A stretch of 39,592 nt of DNA from Chloroflexaceae bacterium UBA1466 (GCA_002325605.1 DCSM01000106.1:1-39592); one strand, 5' to 3'. Positions 25,683-33,946 are shown, numbered from the stretch's first letter. The notes: generated from the letters alone by a model not told the origin. Numbers and translations: made by a program.

Positions 25683-26513
25683 CTATTGTCCAATAATTCG
25701 CAGATAATCAAAGAAAGCAAAGCCTTCACTGCCTGCGTAGAGACCTAATTTAGCGTTTGCAGCTGGAGCAGCATTCAAGACAGCGGTTAGAGCTGTTTGA
25801 TCATCAACCGTCGCGGTTACTTTCGGCCCTTCAAGGCTCATCCGTAACCGATACCAACGGTCTTGCTGAAGGAGCGTTTCAGGGTTTTGGGCCAGAACAG
25901 TCGGCTCACCATGCACAAATTGCACAATTTGCAACCCTTTCCACCGAGGGGCATATTGGCTGCCGAAGATAAGCGCAACGTAATTCTGGTTGTCTTGATA
26001 GCCCAACAACAGCCCGACTTTGGTAGCATTTCCCGCCATAGCACTAACTTCAATTGCGCCATTTTGGGCCAAAGTAGTCGACGGCAAAGCTAAAAGATCG
26101 TTGAAGGAATTGGTGGCGGATGAGTTATCAGGCGCAATTAGCTGCCCGTTTTTCACTTCCCAAGCTGGAGGCGAAACAGGGTCCCGATAGATTTGGTTAA
26201 ATTCCCAAGCCTTCAATTCAGTTGTGTCGAAAGTCGCTTCAAAGAGCAAATTGGCGGTTGAAGCAAGCGCGTTAGGCTTGGCCACCGTAGGCAAAGGGGG
26301 GCTTGTCGGGAAGGGAGTTGTTTCAAAAGTGGGTGGATTGGGTAAGGGCGAGCCAATTTGAATCGGGAGATGGGTTGCCATTGGGGCGGGGGTTACATCC
26401 GCATAAGCTGGGATTGAGGGGTTTCTTTGCGAGAGAACTCGTTGACTAACGACAACTCCTGCAGCACCCAGCACGAAAACCAACGCGATGATGAAGATAG
26501 ATCGCTGTTGCAT
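25683..26513 (-). CDS. Membrane-anchored or secreted protein with LamG/DUF1080-like domain
   Basis: The 276-residue protein has an N-terminal hydrophobic helix (about 5-23) with no clear cleavage site, then a Pro/Thr-rich linker (about 32-82) and a C-terminal beta-rich domain (about 88-276). Phrases such as WEVKNGQLIAPDNSS, VGLLLGYQDNQNYVAL, DRWYRLRMSLEGPKVTATVDDQ and AKLGLYAGSEGFAFFDYLRI fit the concanavalin-like jelly roll of LamG or DUF1080 proteins, which often bind carbohydrates. No catalytic residues can be assigned. It is first of a two-gene unit of exported proteins behind a strong promoter and a long leader. Confidence 0.75.
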   Translation of the reverse strand: MQQRSIFIIALVFVLGAAGVVVSQRVLSQRNPSIPAYADVTPAPMATHLPIQIGSPLPNPPTFETTPFPTSPPLPTVAKPNALASTANLLFEATFDTTELKAWEFNQIYRDPVSPPAWEVKNGQLIAPDNSSATNSFNDLLALPSTTLAQNGAIEVSAMAGNATKVGLLLGYQDNQNYVALIFGSQYAPRWKGLQIVQFVHGEPTVLAQNPETLLQQDRWYRLRMSLEGPKVTATVDDQTALTAVLNAAPAANAKLGLYAGSEGFAFFDYLRIIGQ

Positions 26514-26603
26514 AACGAAACCTACTACCTTTCATAAATCCAAAACCTGATTTCAAAAAAATCAAGCACTGCTCAAAAATTTCTTCCATTCCAAGTATCT
26601 TTC

Positions 26604-26635
26604 CAGAAACAGAAGATAGATCTACTCTGTTTCTG
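26604..26635. other. 10-bp inverted repeat in the long leader
   Basis: CAGAAACAGA at 26604-26613 and TCTGTTTCTG at 26626-26635 are perfect inverted repeats with a 12-base loop. They lie in the transcribed leader of the 26513 gene. No T run follows on either strand, so this is more likely a protein-binding or RNA structure than a terminator. Confidence 0.5.
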
Positions 26636-26782
26636 TCACAAACTGCCTCGATAAATTCTCTAGTTTAGTTCCCAAAGCTGCATAGTTTCCTCGGTCAAGA
26701 ATAATCATGTGATGGCTCCCAGGGCTAAAGCACCTGCATTTTACGGATTATTCTCATAAGCGCTATGTAAGCATTGAGCATT

Positions 26783-26812
26783 ATTATACCATAGCCCTAT
26801 TGTAAGTTGCAA
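26783..26812 (-). promoter_or_regulatory. Strong promoter for the exported-protein unit
   Basis: Reading the minus strand, TTGCAA (26812-26807), an 18-base spacer and a perfect TATAAT (26788-26783) form a good sigma-70 type promoter. Transcription would begin near 26776 and leave a leader of about 260 bases before the ATG at 26513. Besides this and the inverted repeat at 26604-26635, the 360-base gap shows no gene. Confidence 0.65.
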
Positions 26813-26873
26813 GCGCATTCTTAGCAATCTTATCTAGTACCAAAGTCACAAGCTTTAGTTTGCTTGCAAAAGC

Positions 26874-29294
26874 TCATAAAAAGGGCCAGCAGGGAATTAA
26901 GGCATCTATTTCAGGCATTATCCGTTGGGTTTCACGCAAGGCAATGATCATTTTCTGATAGTGTTGCCACTCTTTGCTCGTTAAGGATCGCCCTTGCCGC
27001 TCTTTCAGCCACCTTTGAAGCGGCTGATAGCTTCCAATTCGCATTTCCCACACTTCGCGCTCGACACCTTCAAAGCCTTGCTGGGTATTGATCTTTATTC
27101 GCTTCTTAGAATCATCATAAAAGACCTTTTCAACCCAAAAAGATTCTTTTTCTGCGAGAAGAGTTGCTGGATCTGGAGAAAGTTTGAAATGCAAGAGGTG
27201 GAAAGTCAGAAGTTCCTGGCCTTTAGCGGCCAAAGCGCGAAAAAGTGCTGTTTTTTGTGTAAATGGTAAGCGCGGAAAATCAATTTGGAGCAATTCAGCA
27301 TAGCGTTTTCGATAGGTTGGGCTATGCAAAAGAGCATAAATATAACTAAAAATAGTTTTGGGCAGTGGAAGATAGCCCAACCGTGCTTCGAGTTGGTTGA
27401 GAAAGGCGGGCGCAAAATTAGGGCGCTGATCTTCAAGGAAAAGGGGAAAAAGCGTGGCCGCTTCACGAGTTTTGAGAGAGACCGCATGGCGCTCTGCGAT
27501 TATTTCGGTACAGAGAACGTGTTGAAAACCCATTTCTGCTTGTTGCCGACAACAGAGCAATGCAATGTTTGGACTTTTCAAAAGATGCCGCATAATTGAA
27601 TAGCTTGGATAACCGATAAAACCACGATTCTTACCACTATACCAAGTCCAGCGAAAGTCAAAAGGCCGATAAAGTATAGCTCTGAAAAGCGGGCACTGGG
27701 CATTTTGCGCCAGATCAGCCTTAGCGGTACTAATTTTCCAATCACGCTTATCTTCACCATAGCGTGAAACCAATTCTTCTTCGGCCAAATGCTCAAATTC
27801 AGGCACATGTTGCACAATTTCGGCTTTTGTAAAGCGAATAGTTGCTGCATCACGCTGGGTTTCTACGCCAGAGCCTGAAAAAAGAAAAATCTCTTTTAGA
27901 CTTAGATATGATTCATATTCCGTTTGAAAAGCTAACTTTTTAGGTAGAAAGAAGAAATAGGGTGCTTTAGGCTGTAAGCTGGCCCAATTTGTTGTTTTGA
28001 GATCATTTTCCTGAAGCCAAACAGACTTTTGTTTTCGTGAACCCCAACATTCAGCGAAGAAAACTCGTGCAGGCTCAGTTTTGCCTGGGTTTTTGACAAA
28101 AAAGCTCAGGGCTACTCCTTGCTGAATCGCAAAAAGATTCTCATCCTTTTGCCCAGTGGGGGCAACTTCTTGCCGGCGGTGGCTCCCATGCAAGTGCAGA
28201 ATATAGCTCTCCGTAAAACTTTCTAGCAGTGATTCACGCATCCGCCGATGCGTTAAACCATCAAGATAAGTGCTATTCGTAACAAAAGCCAGAATTCCGC
28301 TTTCTAATTGGTCAAGTTGCCATTGGCCAAACCGAAAAAACTTTAGAAAATCATCTTCAAGATTATGTTTGCGCTCGTGCAAACCTTCTTTGTAAGTCAG
28401 CAAAAGCTTCTTTAGCCATTCGCTCTTATTCATTTTGCCATAATTAGCGTAGGGCGGATTGCCTAAAAGCACCATAATCGGGCTGCGGGCTAAAAGTTCA
28501 GGAGCCAAATGGTATTCAGCAGCAAGGGCATTTTTTAAGGAGATTTGTAAAGTTTCATGCGGTTTGGGCGTATAGCCAAATTGCGTCAGCAGGAAGCCTA
28601 AATTGAGATGAGCGAGAAGATAAGGGGGCAATAACAATTCAAAGCCCAAAAGACGGGGGAGAAGATTTTGCGAAACATATTCATCCCACGTTTCTACAGG
28701 CTTATGCGCGAGGAAAGTTGTATGAATCTGCTGAATCGCTGCATGCAGAAAGGTTCCTGTCCCTGTGGCGGGATCTAAAATGATTATTTCAGCATCGGCT
28801 AGACCCAGAGGCTTACCAAAATGCGTTTGCAACAGCAGATTTACCGAGCGCACCATATATGAAACAAGGGGTTGCGGCGTGTAATAAACTCCTCGTTTTT
28901 GGCGCATTTGGGGGTTATAGGCTTTGAGGAAAATCTCGTAGAAATAGAGAAGTGGGTCTTCACAATGAGTTACTTGCTTGAGATCCTGAAGAAAAGCGCT
29001 CAGATCGGTTTGCTCTAAGAGCGAAATACATTCATTCAGTAAAGCAAGAAGCTTTTTATTCTCGCTTTTAAGCTCTTTTAACAAGCCAGAGAGAGCTGAA
29101 TTGGTTTGTAAAATCTTTTCAAGCGTCGCCTCATAAGGAAAATCAAGTTTGGTAAAGGTTGCAAAGCGGGCCATAAAGAGACTACAGACCAGCACTTGGG
29201 CATATAGATCAGCAATTTCCGCCGAATCAGATGTTAAGAGAAGATTCTCCCGCAATTGGTGGGCAATTTGGGCCAATTGCTGGGCAAGGAGCAT
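26874..29294 (-). CDS. Orphan ISP-type N6-adenine DNA methyltransferase with specificity domain
   Basis: The 806-residue protein has a helical N-terminus, the amino-methyltransferase motif RGVYYTP (134-140), the S-adenosylmethionine motif DPATGTGTFL (174-183), the catalytic NPPY (279-282), and a long C-terminal target-recognition part. In the C-terminal part, YRPFDFRWTWYSG, IMRHLL, IIAERHAVSLKT and LFPLFL resemble the type ISP specificity domain (LlaBIII-like). Full ISP enzymes are about 1,500 residues with an N-terminal nuclease and helicase; neither is present here or in the flanking genes. It would therefore methylate without cutting, or work with a partner elsewhere. No ribosome site precedes the ATG; a TATATC box ten bases upstream hints at a leaderless message. 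Confidence 0.87.
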   Translation of the reverse strand: MLLAQQLAQIAHQLRENLLLTSDSAEIADLYAQVLVCSLFMARFATFTKLDFPYEATLEKILQTNSALSGLLKELKSENKKLLALLNECISLLEQTDLSAFLQDLKQVTHCEDPLLYFYEIFLKAYNPQMRQKRGVYYTPQPLVSYMVRSVNLLLQTHFGKPLGLADAEIIILDPATGTGTFLHAAIQQIHTTFLAHKPVETWDEYVSQNLLPRLLGFELLLPPYLLAHLNLGFLLTQFGYTPKPHETLQISLKNALAAEYHLAPELLARSPIMVLLGNPPYANYGKMNKSEWLKKLLLTYKEGLHERKHNLEDDFLKFFRFGQWQLDQLESGILAFVTNSTYLDGLTHRRMRESLLESFTESYILHLHGSHRRQEVAPTGQKDENLFAIQQGVALSFFVKNPGKTEPARVFFAECWGSRKQKSVWLQENDLKTTNWASLQPKAPYFFFLPKKLAFQTEYESYLSLKEIFLFSGSGVETQRDAATIRFTKAEIVQHVPEFEHLAEEELVSRYGEDKRDWKISTAKADLAQNAQCPLFRAILYRPFDFRWTWYSGKNRGFIGYPSYSIMRHLLKSPNIALLCCRQQAEMGFQHVLCTEIIAERHAVSLKTREAATLFPLFLEDQRPNFAPAFLNQLEARLGYLPLPKTIFSYIYALLHSPTYRKRYAELLQIDFPRLPFTQKTALFRALAAKGQELLTFHLLHFKLSPDPATLLAEKESFWVEKVFYDDSKKRIKINTQQGFEGVEREVWEMRIGSYQPLQRWLKERQGRSLTSKEWQHYQKMIIALRETQRIMPEIDALIPCWPFL

Positions 29295-29379
29295 AGAAGG
29301 TTTGATATAGTGTCTTTCTACTTTCTAAGTTGGACAAACCAATATTAGCGGCTTATCTTAACACAAATAAAGCGGGACA

Positions 29380-29420
29380 AACCAAAAGGCCCTTTGCAGC
29401 TTTGCAAAGCCGCAAAGGGC
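29380..29420 (-). terminator. Rho-independent terminator of the sigma factor gene
   Basis: On the minus strand GCCCTTTGC (29420-29412) pairs perfectly with GCAAAGGGC (29397-29389), with an inner CTTTGCAAAG that can extend the fold, followed by CTTTTGG. It begins 18 bases after the sigma factor stop. Confidence 0.8.
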
Positions 29421-29437
29421 GGGGCAGTTGCGCCTCA

Positions 29438-30508
29438 CTAATCGAGATAGCCCCTAAGAGAAAGCCCTACTTCAGGCTCACGAATGCGGCGCAGCGCCTC
29501 AAATTCAATCTGGCGGGTGCGCTCGCGGGTAATGCCAAAGGCTTTGCCAACCTCTTGAAGCGTCCGTTGTTGCCCATCAACCAGCCCGTAGCGCAAAACT
29601 AAGACCATCCGCTCGCGTTCGGGCAAACTATTCAGCACCTTCACCAATTCCTGTTTTAACATTCGCTGGGCCGCAAATTCTAAAGGGGTTTCGGCTTGCT
29701 CATCAGTCAACATTGACTCAACTCGCCCTTCCATGTCGTTGGTCAAAGGTTGCTCCAGCGAAATGGGTTGGGCGGTGGTTTGCAACAAGCGTGTGACTTT
29801 ACGTAAACTGATACCCAAAACTAGGGCAAGTTCTTCGGGAGTCGGCTCGCGGGCCAACGCCTGCTCCAGGGCGTGAACGGCCCGCCGCAACTGCGTCAGC
29901 GAATCGCTAAAATGGACCGGCAACCGAATCAAACGCTCTTGTTCCGCAATGGCTCGCGTGACTGCTTGCCGAATCCACCAAGTCGCATAGGTCGAAAAAC
30001 GATTTCCGCGCTGATAATCAAACTTTTCTACCGCCCGCATCAGCCCAATGTTGCCTTCTTGCACTAAATCCATAAAGGCCATTGCAGAATTAAGATATTT
30101 TTTTGCAATGCTTACAACTAAACGCAGATTGGCTTGAATCAATTTGCGCCGAGCCTCAGCAGCTTGAGCCACATCGCGCTCTAAAGCCAACCGTTCACTA
30201 CCTGCTTGGTAAGTTTCTTGGGCTAAAAGCTTCTGGGCTTGGATTCCTTGCATAATTTCCTGGCCCAGCTTGCGCTCTTCGGCGGCGGTAAGCAAGGGAA
30301 CTTGTCCAATTTCGTGGAGGTAAAGTTGAATCGAATCTTTTACCGAATCAGCAACTTGCGGAGCGTCGGGTTCTAAATCTTCGGTAAACAAATCGAGGTC
30401 TTCCCAACCATCTTCCTCTTGCGCCCATAACTCTGGCTCATTATGCACCTTAAACGGTTTGGCTGGCGGCGCATAAGTTAGGCTGTGCATTGCACGAAAG
30501 CTGTTCAA
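29438..30508 (-). CDS. RpoD/SigA-like sigma-70 factor (group 1 or 2)
   Basis: This 356-residue factor binds core RNA polymerase and recognises -10 and -35 boxes. Region 1.2 (DSIQLYLHEIGQVPLLTAAEE), region 2 (NLRLVVSIAKKY, MDLVQEGNIGLMRAVEKFDY, FSTYATWWIRQAVTRA), region 3 and region 4 (LPERERMVLVLRYGL, TLQEVGKAFGITRERTRQIE) are complete. Region 1.1 is missing. That fits either a principal factor of this phylum or a group 2 factor. The first ATG (30490) has no ribosome site; the in-frame TTG at 30508 has GAGGAG 8 bases upstream, so I choose it. A frame open to 30598 has no family content. A terminator follows and an inverted repeat lies upstream. Confidence 0.92.
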   Translation of the reverse strand: MNSFRAMHSLTYAPPAKPFKVHNEPELWAQEEDGWEDLDLFTEDLEPDAPQVADSVKDSIQLYLHEIGQVPLLTAAEERKLGQEIMQGIQAQKLLAQETYQAGSERLALERDVAQAAEARRKLIQANLRLVVSIAKKYLNSAMAFMDLVQEGNIGLMRAVEKFDYQRGNRFSTYATWWIRQAVTRAIAEQERLIRLPVHFSDSLTQLRRAVHALEQALAREPTPEELALVLGISLRKVTRLLQTTAQPISLEQPLTNDMEGRVESMLTDEQAETPLEFAAQRMLKQELVKVLNSLPERERMVLVLRYGLVDGQQRTLQEVGKAFGITRERTRQIEFEALRRIREPEVGLSLRGYLD

Positions 30509-30574
30509 GATGATAGCTCCTCTATTTAGGCTCGGCTTAGATTCTACCTGGGAATTTGGGAACGAAGGTGGATC

Positions 30575-30628
30575 TTGTGCAAAACAAATGCAAACCATTC
30601 ATCAATGTTTTGTCTATATTTTGCACAA
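30575..30628. promoter_or_regulatory. Inverted repeat TTGTGCAAAA / TTTTGCACAA upstream of the sigma gene
   Basis: Perfect 10-bp arms lie at 30575-30584 and 30619-30628, with 34 AT-rich bases between them. They stand 67-120 bases before the TTG start of the sigma gene. The spacing of about four helical turns centre to centre could suit two dimers or a looped operator. I could not place a convincing promoter here. The rest of the 320-base gap to 30829 shows no gene. Confidence 0.45.
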
Positions 30629-30828
30629 TTAAAGAAAAATTGTCTGTAACTTTGCTTACAATGAAAGCTAAAGTTTGGGGTTTTGGAAGTGCGGGTGGGC
30701 CCGAGAAAGAAGAAAGGGCACTTTCAAAGCTATTCGTTCTTATGAACGATTCAATAGCCCGAATTTGTGCCCTTGCGGTGGAAAGAAGGCTTTAGGTGAG
30801 AGGTTGAGGCGCAGCTTGGAAGCAGAGC

Positions 30829-32106
30829 CTAGTGCTTGGCCGCTTTTTCTAACAGACTAAGCGCTTTCAAAAGTTGCTCATCCTTACTTTGCTTTAGGTC
30901 TTCTGCTGAAAGTTTACTCGCTTCGGCTGGGGAAAGCGCTTGCACGCCTAACGGCAGCGCAACTTCCACATCAGGCGTAATCCCTTGCTTCCGAATCAAA
31001 CGGCCTTTCGGCGTAAGCCATTGCGTTGTGCCCAACAAAAGCTGTGCGCCATCTTTGAGCGCGTAAGTTGTCAAGACCGTCCCTGTGCCAATGGTTGTTA
31101 CGCCGACCACATTGGCACGGCCTTCGTCTTGCAAAGCCCCCGACAGGATTTCAGCAGCACTGGCCGTATTGAGATTGACCAGCACGACCATGGGCAGCTT
31201 CAGCGCGACTCCTTCGCGGTTTGTCTTCGAGGCTTCACGGGTTCCTTTGCGGTCTTGCTCTAAAAAGACGGTTGTGCCTTCGGGCAAAAATTGGCCGGCG
31301 ACTCCCAAGGCTTCCTGGACCAACCCGCCAGGGTTATCGCGCAAATCCAAAAGCAACGCTTTTGCCCCCTGGCTTTTGGCGGTTTTCAACGCATTTTCCA
31401 GGTCTTCGGCGGCCCGCTGGCCAAAAGAATTGAGTTTCACGAAAGCCACTTGATTGGGTAACATCCGCCAAGTAACATTCGGAACTTCAACTTTGGCTCG
31501 CGTAATCCTAACCTCAAGCATCTTTTCTTCGCCAAGGTGCAAAATGGTCAAGTTGACAGTTGTCCCTTTGGGCCCGCGCACCCGTGAGGCCAGTTCGTCA
31601 ACCGTCCAGCCGTCGGTACTTTTCCCATCAACTTTCAGAATAAGATCCCCCGCCCGCAAGCCTGCTTTTTCCGCCGGCGAGCCTTCCATTGGGGCCGTGA
31701 TAATCGTCCGCCCATCGCGCACACTAACGTAGGCTCCGATTCCTTCAAATTCGCCGGAAAGCGATTCCTTCCATTGTTTAGCCGCCTTCGCCGAGAGAAA
31801 GCGCGTGTGGCCCTCGTCGCCCAAGCTATTCAACATCCCATTGATCGCGCCTTCGATCATCAGTTGTGGGTCTGTCGCTTCGGCATCCACAAATTCTTTG
31901 CGGGTTAAATCCCAAGCTTCCCAGAAGAGGCTAAACTGCTGACAAACAGCACTTTCTTCAGGACAATCCGCTGGGGTTGCGCCGATGATCTGGGCGCTGA
32001 GAAACCCGCCAACCGAACCGAACATGAGCGTGAGGAAGAGGAGGGGAAAGACAAACCAAAAGGGCAATTTGAAGCCCAGGAAGTCTCCCAGAAACGATTT
32101 TTGCAC
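30829..32106 (-). CDS. S41 family C-terminal processing peptidase-like protein (variant active site)
   Basis: The 425-residue protein has an N-terminal membrane anchor (about 15-42), a helical region, a PDZ domain (about 118-195) and the S41 core (about 205-385) with LLDLRDNPGGLV and the serine loop NTASAAEILSGALQDEGRA. The aligned catalytic serine is S316. In Prc and CtpA the general-base lysine lies 25 residues later in FGKGTVQ; here the same place reads IGTGTVL, with T341 for lysine and L345 for glutamine. It may use another base or be inactive. GTG at 32106 has GGAG 9 bases upstream. It would face outside the membrane and cleave or bind C-termini of exported proteins. Confidence 0.9.
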   Translation of the reverse strand: MQKSFLGDFLGFKLPFWFVFPLLFLTLMFGSVGGFLSAQIIGATPADCPEESAVCQQFSLFWEAWDLTRKEFVDAEATDPQLMIEGAINGMLNSLGDEGHTRFLSAKAAKQWKESLSGEFEGIGAYVSVRDGRTIITAPMEGSPAEKAGLRAGDLILKVDGKSTDGWTVDELASRVRGPKGTTVNLTILHLGEEKMLEVRITRAKVEVPNVTWRMLPNQVAFVKLNSFGQRAAEDLENALKTAKSQGAKALLLDLRDNPGGLVQEALGVAGQFLPEGTTVFLEQDRKGTREASKTNREGVALKLPMVVLVNLNTASAAEILSGALQDEGRANVVGVTTIGTGTVLTTYALKDGAQLLLGTTQWLTPKGRLIRKQGITPDVEVALPLGVQALSPAEASKLSAEDLKQSKDEQLLKALSLLEKAAKH

Positions 32107-32244
32107 TACATAAGCTCCGATACTAAACCTGAAATTTCAATTCCTGTTCCAGCTTTAGTATAACATTCAGTCCAATTTTCTAACAGCCGCGGGCGGCGCG
32201 CTTTCAACCCGCGCTTCGCCTGAAAGCCAAACCTGTCTGAAAAT

Positions 32245-32273
32245 TTGCATGTTTAGGTGGATTAGCGTATAAT
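32245..32273 (+). promoter_or_regulatory. Strong promoter upstream of the tnpB remnant and crtB
   Basis: TTGCAT at 32245-32250, a 17-base spacer and a perfect TATAAT at 32268-32273 make one of the best promoters in the window. Transcription from near 32280 would cross the tnpB remnant and reach phytoene synthase at 32782, as no terminator is visible between them. Confidence 0.65.
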
Positions 32274-32350
32274 AACCTTTTATTGAAACTATAGTGAATT
32301 ATGGATTACCCTTGACAATCTTTGGAAGCGAACGAAATGGATGCTAACTA

Positions 32351-32722
32351 ATGCAACTGGTTGAACGCCATGTTATCAAACGAACTGACCCGCGTTGGAA
32401 GGAGATAGATCAAGCGGCATTTGCGGCCAAGAACATGTACAATGCCGCAAACTATCTGATGCGCCAAGCGTTTATCTTTCAAGGGGAACGCATCTTGGGG
32501 TTCAACGCGCTCTATCATCAAGCCAAGCACTTACCTGTGTATCAAGAATTACCACGCAAGGTGGCGCAACAAGTGCTGAAAATCTTGCAGCAGAATTGGA
32601 AAGCGTTTTACGCGGTAAAGAAAGATATGTTATTTTATGGTCGGCTTCCTAGAACAGCAGCCAAAAGTAGCTCCGGCGGCGTTCGCGCAAGGGAAGCGGG
32701 GTGGAATTCACTGCTTGCATAA
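32351..32722 (+). pseudogene. tnpB (IS200/IS605-type) remnant with a large internal deletion
   Basis: The first ~95 of 123 residues match the N-terminal part of TnpB (OrfB): HVIKRTDPRWKEIDQAAFAAKN, the YNAANYLMRQAFIF block and KVAQQVLKILQQNWKAF are familiar in that order. After the segment FYGRLP the sequence jumps to a Ser/Gly/Arg-rich tail, AAKSSSGGVRAREAGWNSLL, like the short tails at the C-terminus of many TnpB proteins. All RuvC catalytic residues and the zinc ribbon are absent, so no nuclease can be made. The intact frame and strong promoter make this a candidate internal-deletion derivative. No TnpA gene is nearby and element ends could not be fixed. Confidence 0.75.
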
Positions 32723-32781
32723 ACAGTTCGATAGATTTCTCTTTTCGCATTCATTGTTTCTGCTAAGATAAGGAGAGTTGT

Positions 32782-33828
32782 GTGCCCTTTCAATCGCTCC
32801 CCCTTCTGGCGCTTACCCTCCAACCAGGTGAGAAGCTGACTTCGCAGCCCCTGCCCGCCGATGAACAACTGGCTTTGCTTTTCCATTTAGCGGCTAAGGC
32901 AGCCCCAAGTAACCCTGAAAGCTTGCCTGGGGCTGCCCCATGTAAGATACCTATAGCTACTCCCGTAGCACCTTCGCTGGCAGAAGCGTACCAGGTTTGC
33001 AAAGCCATCACGCGCCACCATTCCAAAAGTTTCTTTCTAAGTACCCTCTTTTTGCCCCCAGCCAAACGCCAAGCAACTTGGGCCCTTTATGCTTTTTGCC
33101 GCGCCACCGACGATGCCGTCGACCTGGCCCAGAATGACCCAGCCTGCTCCTTAGCGGAATGGGTGCGCTTGGCTCGTGCGCCCACGCCGCCGCCTGATAA
33201 TCCTGTTTTGTTGGCTTGGCATGACCTTTGCACCCACTATCAATTAGATTCAGCGCTTGTTGACGAAATGTTGGCGGGAATGGCCATGGATTTGACGCTC
33301 AATCGGTATGAAACCTTCGCCGACCTTTGGCTCTATTGCTATCGCGTAGCTTCTGTCGTCGGTTTGTTGACGATGGCCATTATTGGTACGGCTCCAGGAG
33401 CCGAAGCCTATGCAATCAAGCTCGGCGTCGCATTTCAACTTACCAATATTTTGCGCGATGTGGGCGAAGATACCAAGCGCAACCGCGTTTATCTTCCAGC
33501 GGAAGATTTAACACGGTTTGGTTTGACGGCGGAAGATATTATGGCTGGAACTAAGGATGCACGGTTTCAGAACCTTATGCGTTTTGAAATTGAGCGGAAT
33601 CAGCGTTTTTATCAAGAAAGCTGGCCTGGGATTGCGCTTTTGCCCTCAGATAGCCGTTTAGCGGTTGGCGCAGCTTCCTTTTTCTATCGCACGATTCTTG
33701 GCAAAATAACCACCATCGACTACGATGTTTTTCAGCAGCGGGCCCATTTGACATTGAGCGAAAAACTCTGTTTGATTCCACGGATTTGGTGGGACGTAGA
33801 TCGACTTAAAACTCAAGGAATAAAATAA
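32782..33828 (+). CDS. crtB: Phytoene/squalene synthase family protein
   Basis: The enzyme joins two prenyl diphosphates head to head, as phytoene synthase does in carotenoid synthesis. In the 348-residue protein the first aspartate motif is DDAVD (D110, D111, D114) and the second is DVGED (226-230) in FQLTNILRDVGED, both complete, with YCYRVASVVGLL typical of CrtB. About 65 N-terminal residues precede the family start and look non-conserved, but GTG at 32782 has AGGAG six bases upstream, which supports the extended start. No desaturase or cyclase gene lies in the window. A terminator follows. Squalene synthase activity cannot be fully excluded. Confidence 0.88.
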   Translation: MPFQSLPLLALTLQPGEKLTSQPLPADEQLALLFHLAAKAAPSNPESLPGAAPCKIPIATPVAPSLAEAYQVCKAITRHHSKSFFLSTLFLPPAKRQATWALYAFCRATDDAVDLAQNDPACSLAEWVRLARAPTPPPDNPVLLAWHDLCTHYQLDSALVDEMLAGMAMDLTLNRYETFADLWLYCYRVASVVGLLTMAIIGTAPGAEAYAIKLGVAFQLTNILRDVGEDTKRNRVYLPAEDLTRFGLTAEDIMAGTKDARFQNLMRFEIERNQRFYQESWPGIALLPSDSRLAVGAASFFYRTILGKITTIDYDVFQQRAHLTLSEKLCLIPRIWWDVDRLKTQGIK

Positions 33829-33893
33829 ATTTGCAAATTCTGCCCTTTGGCAAGCATTTTCCTCTCTCCCAATTGTCATAGAGATCCTCATCC

Positions 33894-33918
33894 ACCACTG
33901 GTTAGCCCCAGTGGTTTT
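33894..33918 (+). terminator. Terminator after phytoene synthase
   Basis: ACCACTGG at 33894-33901 pairs with CCAGTGGT at 33908-33915 over TTAGCC, followed by TTTTAG. It lies 66 bases after the stop codon. Two further hairpins follow at 33947-33964 and 33961-33978. Confidence 0.65.
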
Positions 33919-33946
33919 AGTAGGTTTTCCGCTGTGAAAAAAGAGC

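Noticed and set aside
26514..26776. Known riboswitch (c-di-GMP, c-di-AMP or cobalamin class) in the long leader
   Set aside because: I compared conserved core sequences by eye and found no match; only an unassigned leader can be claimed.
30556..30860. Two plus-strand frames between the sigma factor and S41 genes
   Set aside because: They overlap the inverted repeat and the end of the S41 gene and show no ribosome site or domain.
32312..32340. TTGACA at 32312 as a promoter for the tnpB remnant
   Set aside because: The bases at the -10 distance are AAATGG, and a far better promoter lies at 32245-32273.
32742..32769. TTTTCG ... TGCTAAGAT as a promoter just before crtB
   Set aside because: The predicted start would fall inside the ribosome site, leaving a message without its Shine-Dalgarno.
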